From positions 1-16,543 of the forward strand of contig JAITIT010000012.1 in NCBI GenBank assembly GCA_031279295.1: a stretch of 16,543 nucleotides of DNA, written 5' to 3'. Shown here piece after piece: positions 1 through 7,524 of the stretch (positions are counted from its first letter, which is position 1; every line of letters starts with the position of its first letter). The notes beneath the pieces are model-generated. The model did not search any database, was not told the DNA's origin, and was given only the letters and a program-made list of their open reading frames with translations. Position numbers and translations under genes: made by a program. Source of the DNA: Holosporales bacterium. GTDB taxonomy: Bacteria > Pseudomonadota > Alphaproteobacteria > RUG11792.

Positions 1-1028
1 GCGCGCACTGGTGTGCCTACTACTGCAGATAGATCCACTCCAGTATGAAGCTTGATGTGTCCGTTCTTAGGGTTACGTCTCATCCCGAATGGGGATGTCA
101 CCTTCATGTGGGCAAGTGGTGGCAAGAGCATTGATGATGTGGATGCAAGCGTCCTCACGAGGTTGCCGTTCTGATCCACATATTCGCTCCTATTGCCGTG
201 TGCGAACTTGTATAGCCTTATGATCTTTCCGTTGATTAGTACCGACGCATATACCAACTCAGGACTCCGTGCAACGCTGCCATCTTCCATGTAGAAATCC
301 TGATACAAAAACTCAAAATTGACCGCAGACTTCGCGCTTCTGATATTGACGACCTGAGCCAGGCTTTTCATGACATCTCGCGCAATTTGGGGTTTTACGC
401 CACTCCTCTTTAGTGACGTATTTGGATCATGTGGAGTAATTACTCCAGTAACACTCCGTATCACCTTCTTTACTGGAATTGTTTCCTTACGAGCTTTGTA
501 TCCAGGACCGACGCGTTCGACCACAATCTTCAAATCGTACGCATTCCGAATTTCCATCATATCAACACAGAACATACCAATGGAGTTCGCATCTGCATGA
601 CCACGTATACTGATTTCCTGTCCTGTCTTTAAACTCTTCAGATTGAAGATTTTGGATAAAGCCTTCGATATCATGTGAACTTCAGTTCTGTGAACTTTAA
701 TGCCTTCGAGTATTGTCGCAATTGAATCACCACTTTGAACGACTATCTTACGCTCGCCAGGCATGTCATCATCTGATGTATCATTAGGCACAATTACCTG
801 TGTCTGAGGATATGGTTTAGCTATCGGTCCGGTATATTCCTCACCTGCGGGCTTCGTGTTTTCAGCGGGTACTCCAACATCATCGGTAACTTCGTCGCTT
901 GGTTCCACATCCTCATCAGGAAAATCAACAACCGTTTCGTGAGATACCAATACGTACTCAACAATCGCTATGGCAGAGGCCGTAGCTAACAGGCTGATGC
1001 TTAAAAAATGTGACTTCCTCACTACCAC
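1..1028 (-). CDS. M23-family murein peptidase with LysM/OapA-like domain, 3' end cut by window edge
   Basis: This is a periplasmic or envelope peptidase that would cleave peptide bonds in peptidoglycan. About 342 codons are visible. Residues 8-28 form a hydrophobic signal-anchor; an acidic, Pro-rich linker follows to about residue 92; residues 95-141 (VQSGDSIATIL...LKTGQEISI) resemble the LysM/OapA-like domain that precedes many M23 domains. The M23 domain begins near residue 310 with SPFGMRRNP, and H328-T-G-V-D332 is the first zinc-binding HxxxD motif. The second (HxH) lies beyond the edge. I chose GTG at 1028 because it follows an in-frame TAA directly and has AGGA seven bases upstream; GTG at 1022 is the alternative. 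Family membership is confident; whether it is an active hydrolase cannot be judged without the rest. It is transcribed divergently from the ATP synthase genes. Confidence 0.88.
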   Translation of the reverse strand, partial: MVVRKSHFLSISLLATASAIAIVEYVLVSHETVVDFPDEDVEPSDEVTDDVGVPAENTKPAGEEYTGPIAKPYPQTQVIVPNDTSDDDMPGERKIVVQSGDSIATILEGIKVHRTEVHMISKALSKIFNLKSLKTGQEISIRGHADANSIGMFCVDMMEIRNAYDLKIVVERVGPGYKARKETIPVKKVIRSVTGVITPHDPNTSLKRSGVKPQIARDVMKSLAQVVNIRSAKSAVNFEFLYQDFYMEDGSVARSPELVYASVLINGKIIRLYKFAHGNRSEYVDQNGNLVRTLASTSSMLLPPLAHMKVTSPFGMRRNPKNGHIKLHTGVDLSAVVGTPVR

Positions 1029-1341
1029 TTAATAATCCTAAACTCCTAACATACACGCAACGCGTGAACCCACAGCGCCAGCAAACTACTCACATACTAT
1101 GAAACTACAAATCCTCATGTGACGTACTTCGCATATGAAAACAATGATACGAAAAAAACAGACAAACTGCAATGGCGTCCTGCTCCACATCTGGGGCCTA
1201 TACATGAAACAATGTCTCACCGGCTAAAGTCGTAGTCTGTCCTTCTCTTAACCTATCTGTCCTAATAGTAGATTTCCTGCAGATGCCGCATGAGGCACGT
1301 GCACGCTTTTCTGCGCAGTAATAGCCACAAGTTATTCGTGC

Positions 1342-1377
1342 CCCACTACGATGGAGATGCGACTTCATCGTGCTGGG
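1342..1377. other. 12-position imperfect hairpin
   Basis: Bases 1342-1353 (CCCACTACGATG) pair with 1366-1377 (CATCGTGCTGGG) at 11 of 12 positions: one C-C mismatch and one T-G wobble, with a 12-base loop. It lies about 60 bases upstream of the atpH -10 box. There is no T-run on either side, so it is not an ordinary intrinsic terminator. It could be a regulatory element or part of a small RNA; this is inference. Confidence 0.5.
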
Positions 1378-1434
1378 ATGGTAACCCCTATTGTCACGTG
1401 TTTTAGGTTCATGGTGGCGTTGCCATACTCTTTA

Positions 1435-1443
1435 TGGTATAGT
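1435..1443 (+). promoter_or_regulatory. extended -10 promoter for atpH
   Basis: TGGTATAGT fits the extended -10 form TGnTATAAT with one mismatch. No good -35 lies at the usual distance: TTGCCA at 1420-1425 is only 12 bases upstream. Predicted start of transcription is near 1450, giving a leader of about 34 bases before the GTG of atpH. Confidence 0.5.
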
Positions 1444-1483
1444 AAGTGTGTGTTGGCATTCTGCATAGTCGCCGGCGTTCAGT

Positions 1484-2068
1484 GTGGATATCAGTAGCCT
1501 GAGTGTGTTATTTACATCGCTACCAGGGAGGTATGCGAGGGCGCTATTTAACGAAGGCAAGAGGGCCGGTAATCTCAAAGAGATCCTGGATAACTTCAAT
1601 AGACTCGATACATTCTTTAAGAAGCATTCCTCAGTCAGGAAACTACTGACGAGCAACTGTGTGAACGCTACCGATCTCGATGCAGGGTGGCGAGCTCTCG
1701 GAGATCACCTATCGTTCTGCCCTGCGTTTACGGCATTCATGCGGCAGATAATCCATAACAAGCGGTATCCGATCATCGGGAAGATCAGGTATATATTTAG
1801 GGTGGCCGTAGCAAAGCACAAGAACATGCGTAATGTCACAATCTTGTCGGCCGTCGAGCTGCTACCTGAGCAGCGAGCTAGAGTCGAAAAATTAGTAGAT
1901 AGAGCGTTCAAGGAAAAGGCTATAATAAGATATGAAGTCGACGAGAGGATTCTCGCGGGAATCAAGATAGCCTCGGAGGAGGTAGCAGTAGATGCATCTG
2001 CGCTGTCCCAGCTGAAACAGCTATCCACATACTACAGAGATTTGAGGACCGACGGTAACACACGATGA
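1484..2068 (+). CDS. atpH: F1Fo ATP synthase subunit delta
   Basis: The delta subunit (OSCP in mitochondria) sits on top of F1 and ties the alpha/beta head to the peripheral stalk of the membrane-bound ATP synthase. The 194-residue product has the family's usual N-terminal signature (SLPGRYARALF near residues 13-23) and a C-terminal region with VELLPEQRARVEKLVD followed by the typical RYEVDERILAGIKI stretch. Length is close to the normal 175-185. The start is GTG at 1484, the first start codon after an in-frame TAG at 1466; no good Shine-Dalgarno sequence precedes it, so GTG at 1505 is possible. The stop overlaps the start of atpA (ATGA), indicating translational coupling. Identity rests on the motifs and on the adjacent atpA and atpG. 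Confidence 0.93.
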   Translation: MDISSLSVLFTSLPGRYARALFNEGKRAGNLKEILDNFNRLDTFFKKHSSVRKLLTSNCVNATDLDAGWRALGDHLSFCPAFTAFMRQIIHNKRYPIIGKIRYIFRVAVAKHKNMRNVTILSAVELLPEQRARVEKLVDRAFKEKAIIRYEVDERILAGIKIASEEVAVDASALSQLKQLSTYYRDLRTDGNTR

Positions 2069-3615
2069 GAGTTAAGGCTGTTGAAATATCAACATTACTG
2101 CAGGAGAAAATCTCTGAGTTTTCAGCGTACGTAAACGTATCCGAGATTGGCTATGTGCTGTCCGTTAGTGACGGAATCGTCAGAGTCTTCGGCCTCGAGA
2201 ACGTCAAGGCGGGAGAGCTAGTGGATGTCGTGTTGTCAGAGACGGACGAGACAATCAGAGCTATTGCAACGAACCTAGAATCGGATAATGTCGGATGCAT
2301 GGTTCTCGGAGATGACTCGGCGATCAAAGAAAAGGACTTGGTGAGGAGGACATACAGGACTGCGAGCGTCAGCGTTGGCATGGGGCTCCTTGGGAGAGTA
2401 GTTAATGCCTTTGGGGAACCAATAGATTCTAACGAACCGCTAACAGATGTAACCAGCGCGGGAGTCGAAAAACCCGCTCCTGGAATGATTGAGAGGAAGT
2501 CCATTAACGAGCCGTTATGGACCGGCATCAGAGTGATAGACGCTCTCTTTCCGATCGGTAGAGGGCAGAGAGAGCTCATCATCGGAGACAGACAGACCGG
2601 TAAAACTGCCATCGCTATCGATACCATCATTAACCAAAAACAGTACAACGACAGGCTCCCGGCTGGCCAGAAGGTCTACTGCATATATGTCGCAATAGGA
2701 CAGAAGAGGTCTACAGTCGCTAGGACCGTGCAGATCCTTACAGAATGTGGGGCGATGGAGTATACCATCGTTGTGGCAGCGACTGCCTCTGATCCAGCGG
2801 CGATGCAATACATTGCTCCGTACGCAGCATGTTCTATTGGTGAACACTTTAGAGATAACGGCATGCACGCTCTGATCGTATACGACGATCTGACGAAGCA
2901 CGCAGTTGCATACCGCCAGATATCACTGTTGCTTAGACGACCTCCCGGTAGAGAGGCGTTTCCTGGAGATATATTCTACCTCCATGCAAGGCTCCTGGAG
3001 AGAGCCGCCAAGATGTCCGATGCAAAGGGTGGTGGATCACTCACTGCGCTACCGATCATCGAAACACAGGCTGGAGATGTAGCTGCATACATTCCAACCA
3101 ATGTCATCTCAATTACGGATGGACAGCTGTTCCTCGAACCAGAGCTATTCCACAAGGGAATCAAACCAGCAATCAACATAGGAGTATCGGTCAGCAGAGT
3201 TGGCTCCGCCGCTCAGACGAAGGCCATGAAATCCGTGGCTGGTAACCTGAAGATCGAGATGGCACGGTACAACGAGCTGTCGTCGTTCTCCCAGTTTGGC
3301 AGCGAGCTGGATAGTACCACAAAAGAGCTCCTTTCGAATGGAGAGAAGGTAGTGGAAGTGCTCAAACAGCCGCAGTACTCTTCACTTCGGAATTCAGAAC
3401 ATGTTGTTATCCTATATGCCGTAATGAACGGGTATTTCAAGGATGTTGACCTCAAGGAGATAAAGAAGGTTGAGATGGAGCTACTACAGTCCATCAGAAA
3501 TGAATCCAACATTCTCGATACGCTAGATAATGAAGATCACATCTCTGAGCAATGCAAGGCAGACCTCGATAGGTCTATAGCGGCGTTTAAGGAGAGGTGG
3601 CTAGCTGCCAGGTAG
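2065..3615 (+). CDS. atpA: F1Fo ATP synthase subunit alpha
   Basis: This is the non-catalytic nucleotide-binding subunit of the F1 hexamer (alpha3beta3), which couples proton flow to ATP synthesis at the inner membrane. The 516-residue length is normal. The Walker A motif GDRQTGKT is at residues 174-181, the Walker B region ALIVYDDLTKHAVAYRQ at about 269-285, followed by LLLRRPPGREAFPGD; the arginine of VSVSRVGSAAQ (residue 376) corresponds to the conserved alpha arginine that reaches the catalytic site. Its ATG overlaps the atpH stop by four bases, so the two are translated together. Nothing is missing or unusual in the key motifs. Confidence 0.98.
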   Translation: MRVKAVEISTLLQEKISEFSAYVNVSEIGYVLSVSDGIVRVFGLENVKAGELVDVVLSETDETIRAIATNLESDNVGCMVLGDDSAIKEKDLVRRTYRTASVSVGMGLLGRVVNAFGEPIDSNEPLTDVTSAGVEKPAPGMIERKSINEPLWTGIRVIDALFPIGRGQRELIIGDRQTGKTAIAIDTIINQKQYNDRLPAGQKVYCIYVAIGQKRSTVARTVQILTECGAMEYTIVVAATASDPAAMQYIAPYAACSIGEHFRDNGMHALIVYDDLTKHAVAYRQISLLLRRPPGREAFPGDIFYLHARLLERAAKMSDAKGGGSLTALPIIETQAGDVAAYIPTNVISITDGQLFLEPELFHKGIKPAINIGVSVSRVGSAAQTKAMKSVAGNLKIEMARYNELSSFSQFGSELDSTTKELLSNGEKVVEVLKQPQYSSLRNSEHVVILYAVMNGYFKDVDLKEIKKVEMELLQSIRNESNILDTLDNEDHISEQCKADLDRSIAAFKERWLAAR

Positions 3616-3627
3616 AATGCGTTACCA

Positions 3628-4494
3628 ATGGAGAATTTAAGAACCATCAAAAGTAGGCTGAAGACGATAGGAAGTATCATTAAGGTTGTGAACTCAATGA
3701 AGATGGTTGCAACAGTCAAGCTGGCGAAGGTTAACAACACTCATAGGCAAGCAAAGGTGTGTTCAAGCATGCTCTCGGATATGCTCTGGAAGGCGATGAG
3801 AGAATGTGCACTTGGTAAGCTACCGGAGCAGAGTCCGTGGATCAAGAGATGCTTACTATACCAGACCTATCAATGTAAGCCTCTCATCATTGTCCTGTCC
3901 ACCAATCAAGGATTCTGTGGATCGTTTAATCAATGCATCCTGAACGTTGCGTCCGAGCTTATCGGTAGGCACGATAGAGCATATGTGGAGGTATTTGGAA
4001 AGATTGGCAGGGCGGCGATTACTCAAAGGAAACCCACTGTAATGGAGGGTGAGTCACATCAGGAGATACGTTCAGTATCCGAGCACGCACGTTACCTATC
4101 TGAGCTAGCTGTAGAATATATTATCAACCACGGTGTCGACTCTGTGTTCGTTGTTAGTGGTAAGTTCGAAAACATCCTTGTGCAGAGAGGACAGGTGTCT
4201 ACCCTACTGCCGGTTGAGTGTAACTTTGAGCCAAGCGAGATCGTAAAGATTGAGGGGGACGTATGGGAGTTCCTAAATGACATACTCCGTATGTACCTCT
4301 ACGAAACATGTGTTGGCCTTGTCACAGAACACCTGGTTGCTGAGTACTCTGCTAGAGTCATGACACTTGATGCATCCGTCAGAAATGCAAATGACATGTT
4401 TGATAGGTTGCAGCTCCAGTGCAACAGGATCAGGCAAGACAGGATTACACAAGAGCTGACTGAGATCGTCTCGAGCATCGAGTGCATGTTGTAA
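3628..4494 (+). CDS. atpG: F1Fo ATP synthase subunit gamma
   Basis: Gamma is the rotating central shaft that links the Fo c-ring to the F1 head. The 288-residue product begins with the conserved coiled-coil start ENLRTIKSRLKTIGSIIKVV and NSMKMVATVKL, contains STNQGFCGSFNQ (family: SDRGLCGGFN) near residues 90-101, and ends with the conserved C-terminal helix RQDRITQELTEIVSS. It starts 12 bases after the atpA stop and is surely in the same transcript. No beta (atpD) or epsilon (atpC) gene follows: the next feature is a tRNA 139 bases on, with its own promoter. The F1 genes are therefore split, unlike the common atpHAGDC order. Confidence 0.96.
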   Translation: MENLRTIKSRLKTIGSIIKVVNSMKMVATVKLAKVNNTHRQAKVCSSMLSDMLWKAMRECALGKLPEQSPWIKRCLLYQTYQCKPLIIVLSTNQGFCGSFNQCILNVASELIGRHDRAYVEVFGKIGRAAITQRKPTVMEGESHQEIRSVSEHARYLSELAVEYIINHGVDSVFVVSGKFENILVQRGQVSTLLPVECNFEPSEIVKIEGDVWEFLNDILRMYLYETCVGLVTEHLVAEYSARVMTLDASVRNANDMFDRLQLQCNRIRQDRITQELTEIVSSIECML

Positions 4495-4592
4495 GCCATA
4501 GTTTTAGGCAGGATTGAGGGTTGGCATATGGTTGGGGGAATTTGCCCTCATATCAGATACCTCTGTGTATCGATGTGACTTCCGAAATTTTA

Positions 4593-4621
4593 TTGACCTA
4601 GGTGGCCATTGCTGATACCAT
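4593..4621 (+). promoter_or_regulatory. sigma70-type promoter for the CAT tRNA
   Basis: TTGACC at 4593-4598 is a near-consensus -35, and TACCAT at 4616-4621 is the -10 at exactly 17 bases spacing, preceded by TGA (extended -10 form TGn). Transcription would start about 5-6 bases before the tRNA. Confidence 0.7.
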
Positions 4622-4633
4622 AGTTAATCTGTG

Positions 4634-4710
4634 GGGCCTTTAGTTCAGTTGGTCAGAACCCTCCGCTCATAACGGAGTTGTCGTAGGTTCGAGTCCTACA
4701 GGGCCCACCA
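4634..4710 (+). tRNA. tRNA with anticodon CAT, probably tRNA-Ile2 (lysidine-modified); elongator Met is the alternative
   Basis: The 77-base cloverleaf is complete: acceptor GGGCCTT/AGGGCCC with one T-G wobble, D stem GTTC/GAAC, anticodon stem CTCCG/CGGAG around loop CTCATAA, T stem GTAGG/CCTAC with loop TTCGAGT, discriminator A and an encoded CCA. G1-C72 is paired, which rules out an initiator tRNA. C4-G69 and C5-G68 are the acceptor pairs reported as positive determinants for the lysidine synthetase TilS in E. coli, so I favour Ile2, reading AUA codons. The cloverleaf is certain; the isoacceptor class is inference. The gene ends 17 bases before the stop of the convergent trkA. Confidence 0.93.
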
Positions 4711-4727
4711 TGTTTTTGGTGTCATTC

Positions 4728-6101
4728 TTAGAGATACTTCGGTCTGTTCTGGAATAGGCGGATGACTTTGTTTAGCGCACCTTTCCTGACTGTGATCAGG
4801 ATTTTGTTGCCTGGGCTGATGATGGATTTTTTCGGCATAGTTAATACGTTGACCTCTGTAGCAATCGCCGTAACTTGGACTGTATCTTTTGATTCGATCT
4901 CAGAAACCTGCATACCGACTGCGTAGCACCCTTCCCGGACGTCTATCTCCAGTACTTCCACCTCTCCATCCTCTATCGTCAGTACACTCTCTACTTTTCC
5001 ATTTCGTAGAAAGTGCAGGGCCTTAGTAACTGTGGCGAGCCTGGCATTCAGCACAGCATTAATCCCGAGGGAATGTAAGATCTGGGAATATGACGAGTCG
5101 TTCATTACAGCGGCAACTCTCCTAGCTCCGAGTTTTTTGGCAAGCATGCATGATATGACGTTTGTCTTGTCGTCGTCTGTGGCGGAGATTACCACACCAG
5201 CTTCGTTTACTCCGGCTGCGATTAGTACGTTTGGATCAAATGGCTCTCCGTACAGCACGGTCGTTGTCTCATCGAACTGCGCGGTTAGCCGCTCGGCCTG
5301 AGACAGGTCGCTCTCCACGACTTTAATTGCTACGCCGCTTTGTACTGCTGAGGTTACAATGGCCTCACATAGCCGACTACCGCCAATCACAACAGCAGTG
5401 TTAATTTCCTCGGATGTGTACCCAAACAAGTGCATCGCATGCTGAACCATATCAGCAAGACACGCGAAGTACACAACGTCACCAACGTCTATGATATCGG
5501 ATTTACCGGGCATAGCCCCACCAATCCTATCTTTCTTCCTGAGATACAGGATCGTGACGCATCCGTGCTCATCGATCGATGTGATGTATTTTACAGGGAC
5601 GCTTGCGATGGCTGATCCTGACTTACACACTACGCCGATCATTACCAATCTATCTCCTATACATGATGTAGCCTCGATGGATCCTGGGATTAGCATGTTG
5701 CGGTGCACAATCTTAGAAACTTCTCGATACGGAGAAACAGCGTAATCCACAGCCTGAGATATACTCTCGATAAGCGTATTGCCATTGAAATATGAGAACT
5801 TGCTGATCCTGGCTATTTTGGTTTCAACACCGAACACAGACATAGAGATCTGACATGCAATGATGTTGGTTTCGTCGGACTGAGTTGCCGCTACTACCAC
5901 ATCGGCGTCCTGTAGATCGGCTTCTTTTAAGGTTTTGATATTGGTCGCATCCCCAAGTACTGGCTTTGCATCTATGCTGTCCGCGGCCCTACTTAGCGCG
6001 TGCTCAGATAAGTCTACTATCGACACATTATGCCCGCCCAGAGATAACGCCTTCGCTATTCCACAGCCTATGCCGCCAGCACCCAAAACCACAACGTTCA
6101 T
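4728..6101 (-). CDS. trkA: Trk potassium uptake system, NAD-binding regulatory subunit TrkA
   Basis: TrkA is the cytoplasmic nucleotide-binding ring that gates the TrkH/TrkG potassium channel at the inner membrane. From ATG at 6101 the product is 457 residues, the normal length for the two-repeat TrkA. It starts MNVVVLGAGGIGCGIAKAL, a Rossmann GxGxxG loop, followed by GDATN and VVAATQSDETN; the second Rossmann half begins AVVIGGSRLCEAI and carries VVISATDDDKTN. Each half is followed by a TrkA_C-like beta domain. The open frame extends upstream to 6275, but that extension overlaps the ntrX frame and lacks family features. The start lies four bases after the ntrX stop, so it is in the ntrY-ntrX-trkA operon; this order is known from other alphaproteobacteria, where hfq often follows. 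No hfq is present here. Confidence 0.96.
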   Translation of the reverse strand: MNVVVLGAGGIGCGIAKALSLGGHNVSIVDLSEHALSRAADSIDAKPVLGDATNIKTLKEADLQDADVVVAATQSDETNIIACQISMSVFGVETKIARISKFSYFNGNTLIESISQAVDYAVSPYREVSKIVHRNMLIPGSIEATSCIGDRLVMIGVVCKSGSAIASVPVKYITSIDEHGCVTILYLRKKDRIGGAMPGKSDIIDVGDVVYFACLADMVQHAMHLFGYTSEEINTAVVIGGSRLCEAIVTSAVQSGVAIKVVESDLSQAERLTAQFDETTTVLYGEPFDPNVLIAAGVNEAGVVISATDDDKTNVISCMLAKKLGARRVAAVMNDSSYSQILHSLGINAVLNARLATVTKALHFLRNGKVESVLTIEDGEVEVLEIDVREGCYAVGMQVSEIESKDTVQVTAIATEVNVLTMPKKSIISPGNKILITVRKGALNKVIRLFQNRPKYL

Positions 6102-6105
6102 GACA

Positions 6106-6543
6106 TTATGCTTCTTGGAATTTGAAGAGCTTAGATTCGAAGATGTTGAGTGATCTAAGTTTTCTATGAAGGGCAGAGCGCTCCATCCCGACGAACTTTG
6201 CGGTTTGCGATATGTTCCCAGAGAACTTCTTGAGCTGCTCAACAAAATATTCACGTTCGAACGCCTCGCGTGCATCTTTGATCGACAGCTCAGATACCAT
6301 CGATATGAATTTCGTATTGGTAACGTCGGTGCTATTTTCTTCCACGATCTCCTTTGGCAGATCGTTAACTGTGATTATCCCATCGTTGCTACTGCCTTCC
6401 GATAACGCAATAGTCATGATCCACTCCACCATACTCTTCATCTGCATCGTATCCCCAGGCCAATGATACGCGCTCAATACTCCAAGTGCTTCACTCGAGA
6501 ATTTTCTAGGAGTCACGTTGTGGACCGTGGACACCTGCTCCAT
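6106..6543 (-). CDS. ntrX: NtrX C-terminal part: AAA+ lid and Fis-type helix-turn-helix
   Basis: This 145-residue piece starts at the first ATG after the TAG (in the normal protein an internal Met, YFMEQ). It contains the end of the AAA+ lid region (RKFSSEALGVLSAYHWPGDTMQMKSMVEW, given here only as the span 13-41) and a Fis-type helix-turn-helix at 108-132 (SGNISQTAKFVGMERS, then LHRKLRSL). There is no good Shine-Dalgarno sequence at a proper distance from this ATG; AGGAGG sits directly before the TAG, about 30 bases upstream. Independent translation would need reinitiation. It ends four bases before trkA. The homology is clear; whether it is made as a separate protein is unknown. Confidence 0.65.
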   Translation of the reverse strand: MEQVSTVHNVTPRKFSSEALGVLSAYHWPGDTMQMKSMVEWIMTIALSEGSSNDGIITVNDLPKEIVEENSTDVTNTKFISMVSELSIKDAREAFEREYFVEQLKKFSGNISQTAKFVGMERSALHRKLRSLNIFESKLFKFQEA

Positions 6544-6570
6544 AAAATAATCCAGAAGGTACGGGATATC

Positions 6571-7524
6571 CTACCTCCTCGATTTGAGTGGTAGGATCTT
6601 TATTGTGTTAGCATTGAGCCTGCAGTACAGCTCATCACTAACCTCACCTGCATCTATGAGCTGTTGGATGTTGAGTGGAAAGCTAGCTATGATCCGTACA
6701 TCTATGTGCATTCTCTCTGCGGCTCCCACCCTAGCGAATGACTCCTCCTTGAGTAACTTGAGCAGCTTGAGCTGAAATTTATGTGGGGCTGTGACCAGTT
6801 CATCTATGAACAAAGTTCCGCCGTTAATTTTCTCCAGTAGTCCCGGCTTCATTGTGGCGGACGTATCACTATTGTTAAGCTCTGTACCGAAGAGGTTTGC
6901 TTCCAGTTGTCCAACGTGCGTTGCACGACAGTTAAAGACTCCGAACGGGCCTTTCGCACGGGAGGAATTGTTGTGAATGTTTCTTGCGACTACCTCCCTG
7001 TCGGATCCTAGTGGGCTGATGATTACACACCTTCCATTAAGGGGGGCTATTCGATTTATCAACTGTCTGATCTGCACTACGTTCTGCGATTTCCCGGGGA
7101 TGCTATCAGAAACTTTTGCCTTGATCTTGAGTTCAGCGTTTTCAGCTTGGAGCTTGGAAGTCTCTATTGCCTTCTCTACCGACATGATCAGCCTTCTGGA
7201 ATCAAAGGGTTTCTCGATAAAATCATATGCTCCACGTTTGATCGCAGCGACTGCTGTCTCTATAGTTCCGTGCCCGCTCATCATAATCACTGGGATGTAC
7301 TCATGATCCCTCTTGATCATCTCTAGCAGGCGGAGCCCGTCCTTATCCCCGTCTCCGAGCCACACATCTATGATTACCAGGTTCGGTCTCTGAGCCTTTA
7401 CGATGCTGACAGCTTCGACGTATCCACTGGCGACATTGGTCTCATATCCGTTGTCACATAGTATGCCTGATACGAGCTCTCTTATGTCAGCCTCATCGTC
7501 AACGACCAATATGTTAAATGCCAT
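6571..7524 (-). CDS. ntrX: NtrX N-terminal part: receiver and degenerate AAA+ domain
   Basis: The 317-residue product up to the TAG has a CheY-like receiver with acidic pocket D9-D10, phosphoacceptor D53 (LVIIDVWL), S83 (MMSGH) and K105 (IEKPF), all intact. The AAA+ domain follows from about residue 143. Its Walker A is degraded: SPLGSDRE (170-177) stands where sigma54 activators have GESGTGKE, so the lysine is lost, while Walker B GGTLFIDE (235-242) remains. The GAFTGA sigma54-contact loop is absent (residues about 216-226 read ELNNSDTSATM). This fits NtrX proteins of bacteria without sigma54, but ATPase activity is doubtful. If translation really ends here, the protein would lack its DNA-binding domain. 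Confidence 0.88.
   Translation of the reverse strand: MAFNILVVDDEADIRELVSGILCDNGYETNVASGYVEAVSIVKAQRPNLVIIDVWLGDGDKDGLRLLEMIKRDHEYIPVIMMSGHGTIETAVAAIKRGAYDFIEKPFDSRRLIMSVEKAIETSKLQAENAELKIKAKVSDSIPGKSQNVVQIRQLINRIAPLNGRCVIISPLGSDREVVARNIHNNSSRAKGPFGVFNCRATHVGQLEANLFGTELNNSDTSATMKPGLLEKINGGTLFIDELVTAPHKFQLKLLKLLKEESFARVGAAERMHIDVRIIASFPLNIQQLIDAGEVSDELYCRLNANTIKILPLKSRR

Larger units (their letters stand above)
1029..1483. other. divergent intergenic region (M23 peptidase / atpH)
   Basis: No convincing coding sequence is visible in these 455 bases on either strand. The part near 1342-1377 folds into a strong hairpin, and the right end carries the atpH promoter. An 8-base palindrome, GCACGTGC, lies around 1295-1305. 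I looked for the conserved cores of RNase P RNA, SRP RNA and tmRNA and did not find them. Confidence 0.6.
6106..7524 (-). pseudogene. ntrX: NtrX response regulator, full-length gene with one in-frame amber codon
   Basis: The whole frame is 472 codons plus stop and encodes receiver, AAA+ and Fis-type DNA-binding domains of the NtrX regulator. Codon 318 (6571-6573) is TAG. The surrounding reading is LPLKSRR-stop-DIPYLLDYFMEQ, where the family has a Glu (RREDIP), so a single GAG-to-TAG change explains it. Both sides are in the same frame and no other damage is seen. Three explanations are open: a sequencing or assembly error, a recent nonsense mutation, or a truly split or read-through gene. The ATG (7524) lies within the last codons of ntrY and is preceded by AGGTGA. 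The next two entries describe the parts. Confidence 0.8.

Noticed and set aside
370..632. Short plus-strand frames in the left end
   Set aside because: They are antisense to the M23 peptidase gene, whose frame and motifs are clear.
2151..2648. Long open frames antisense to atpA (also 2515-2901)
   Set aside because: They are shadows of a fully conserved atpA and have no ribosome binding sites or family features.
4519..4560. Possible terminator after atpG
   Set aside because: ATATG/CATAT with a partial GGG/CCC stem can be drawn, but it has bulges and no T-run.
6102..6275. 58-residue N-terminal extension of TrkA
   Set aside because: It overlaps the conserved NtrX helix-turn-helix in another frame; the TrkA family starts at MNVVVLGAGG.
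6541..6580. Frameshift as the cause of the ntrX break
   Set aside because: The upstream and downstream parts are in the same frame; only a TAG substitution separates them.
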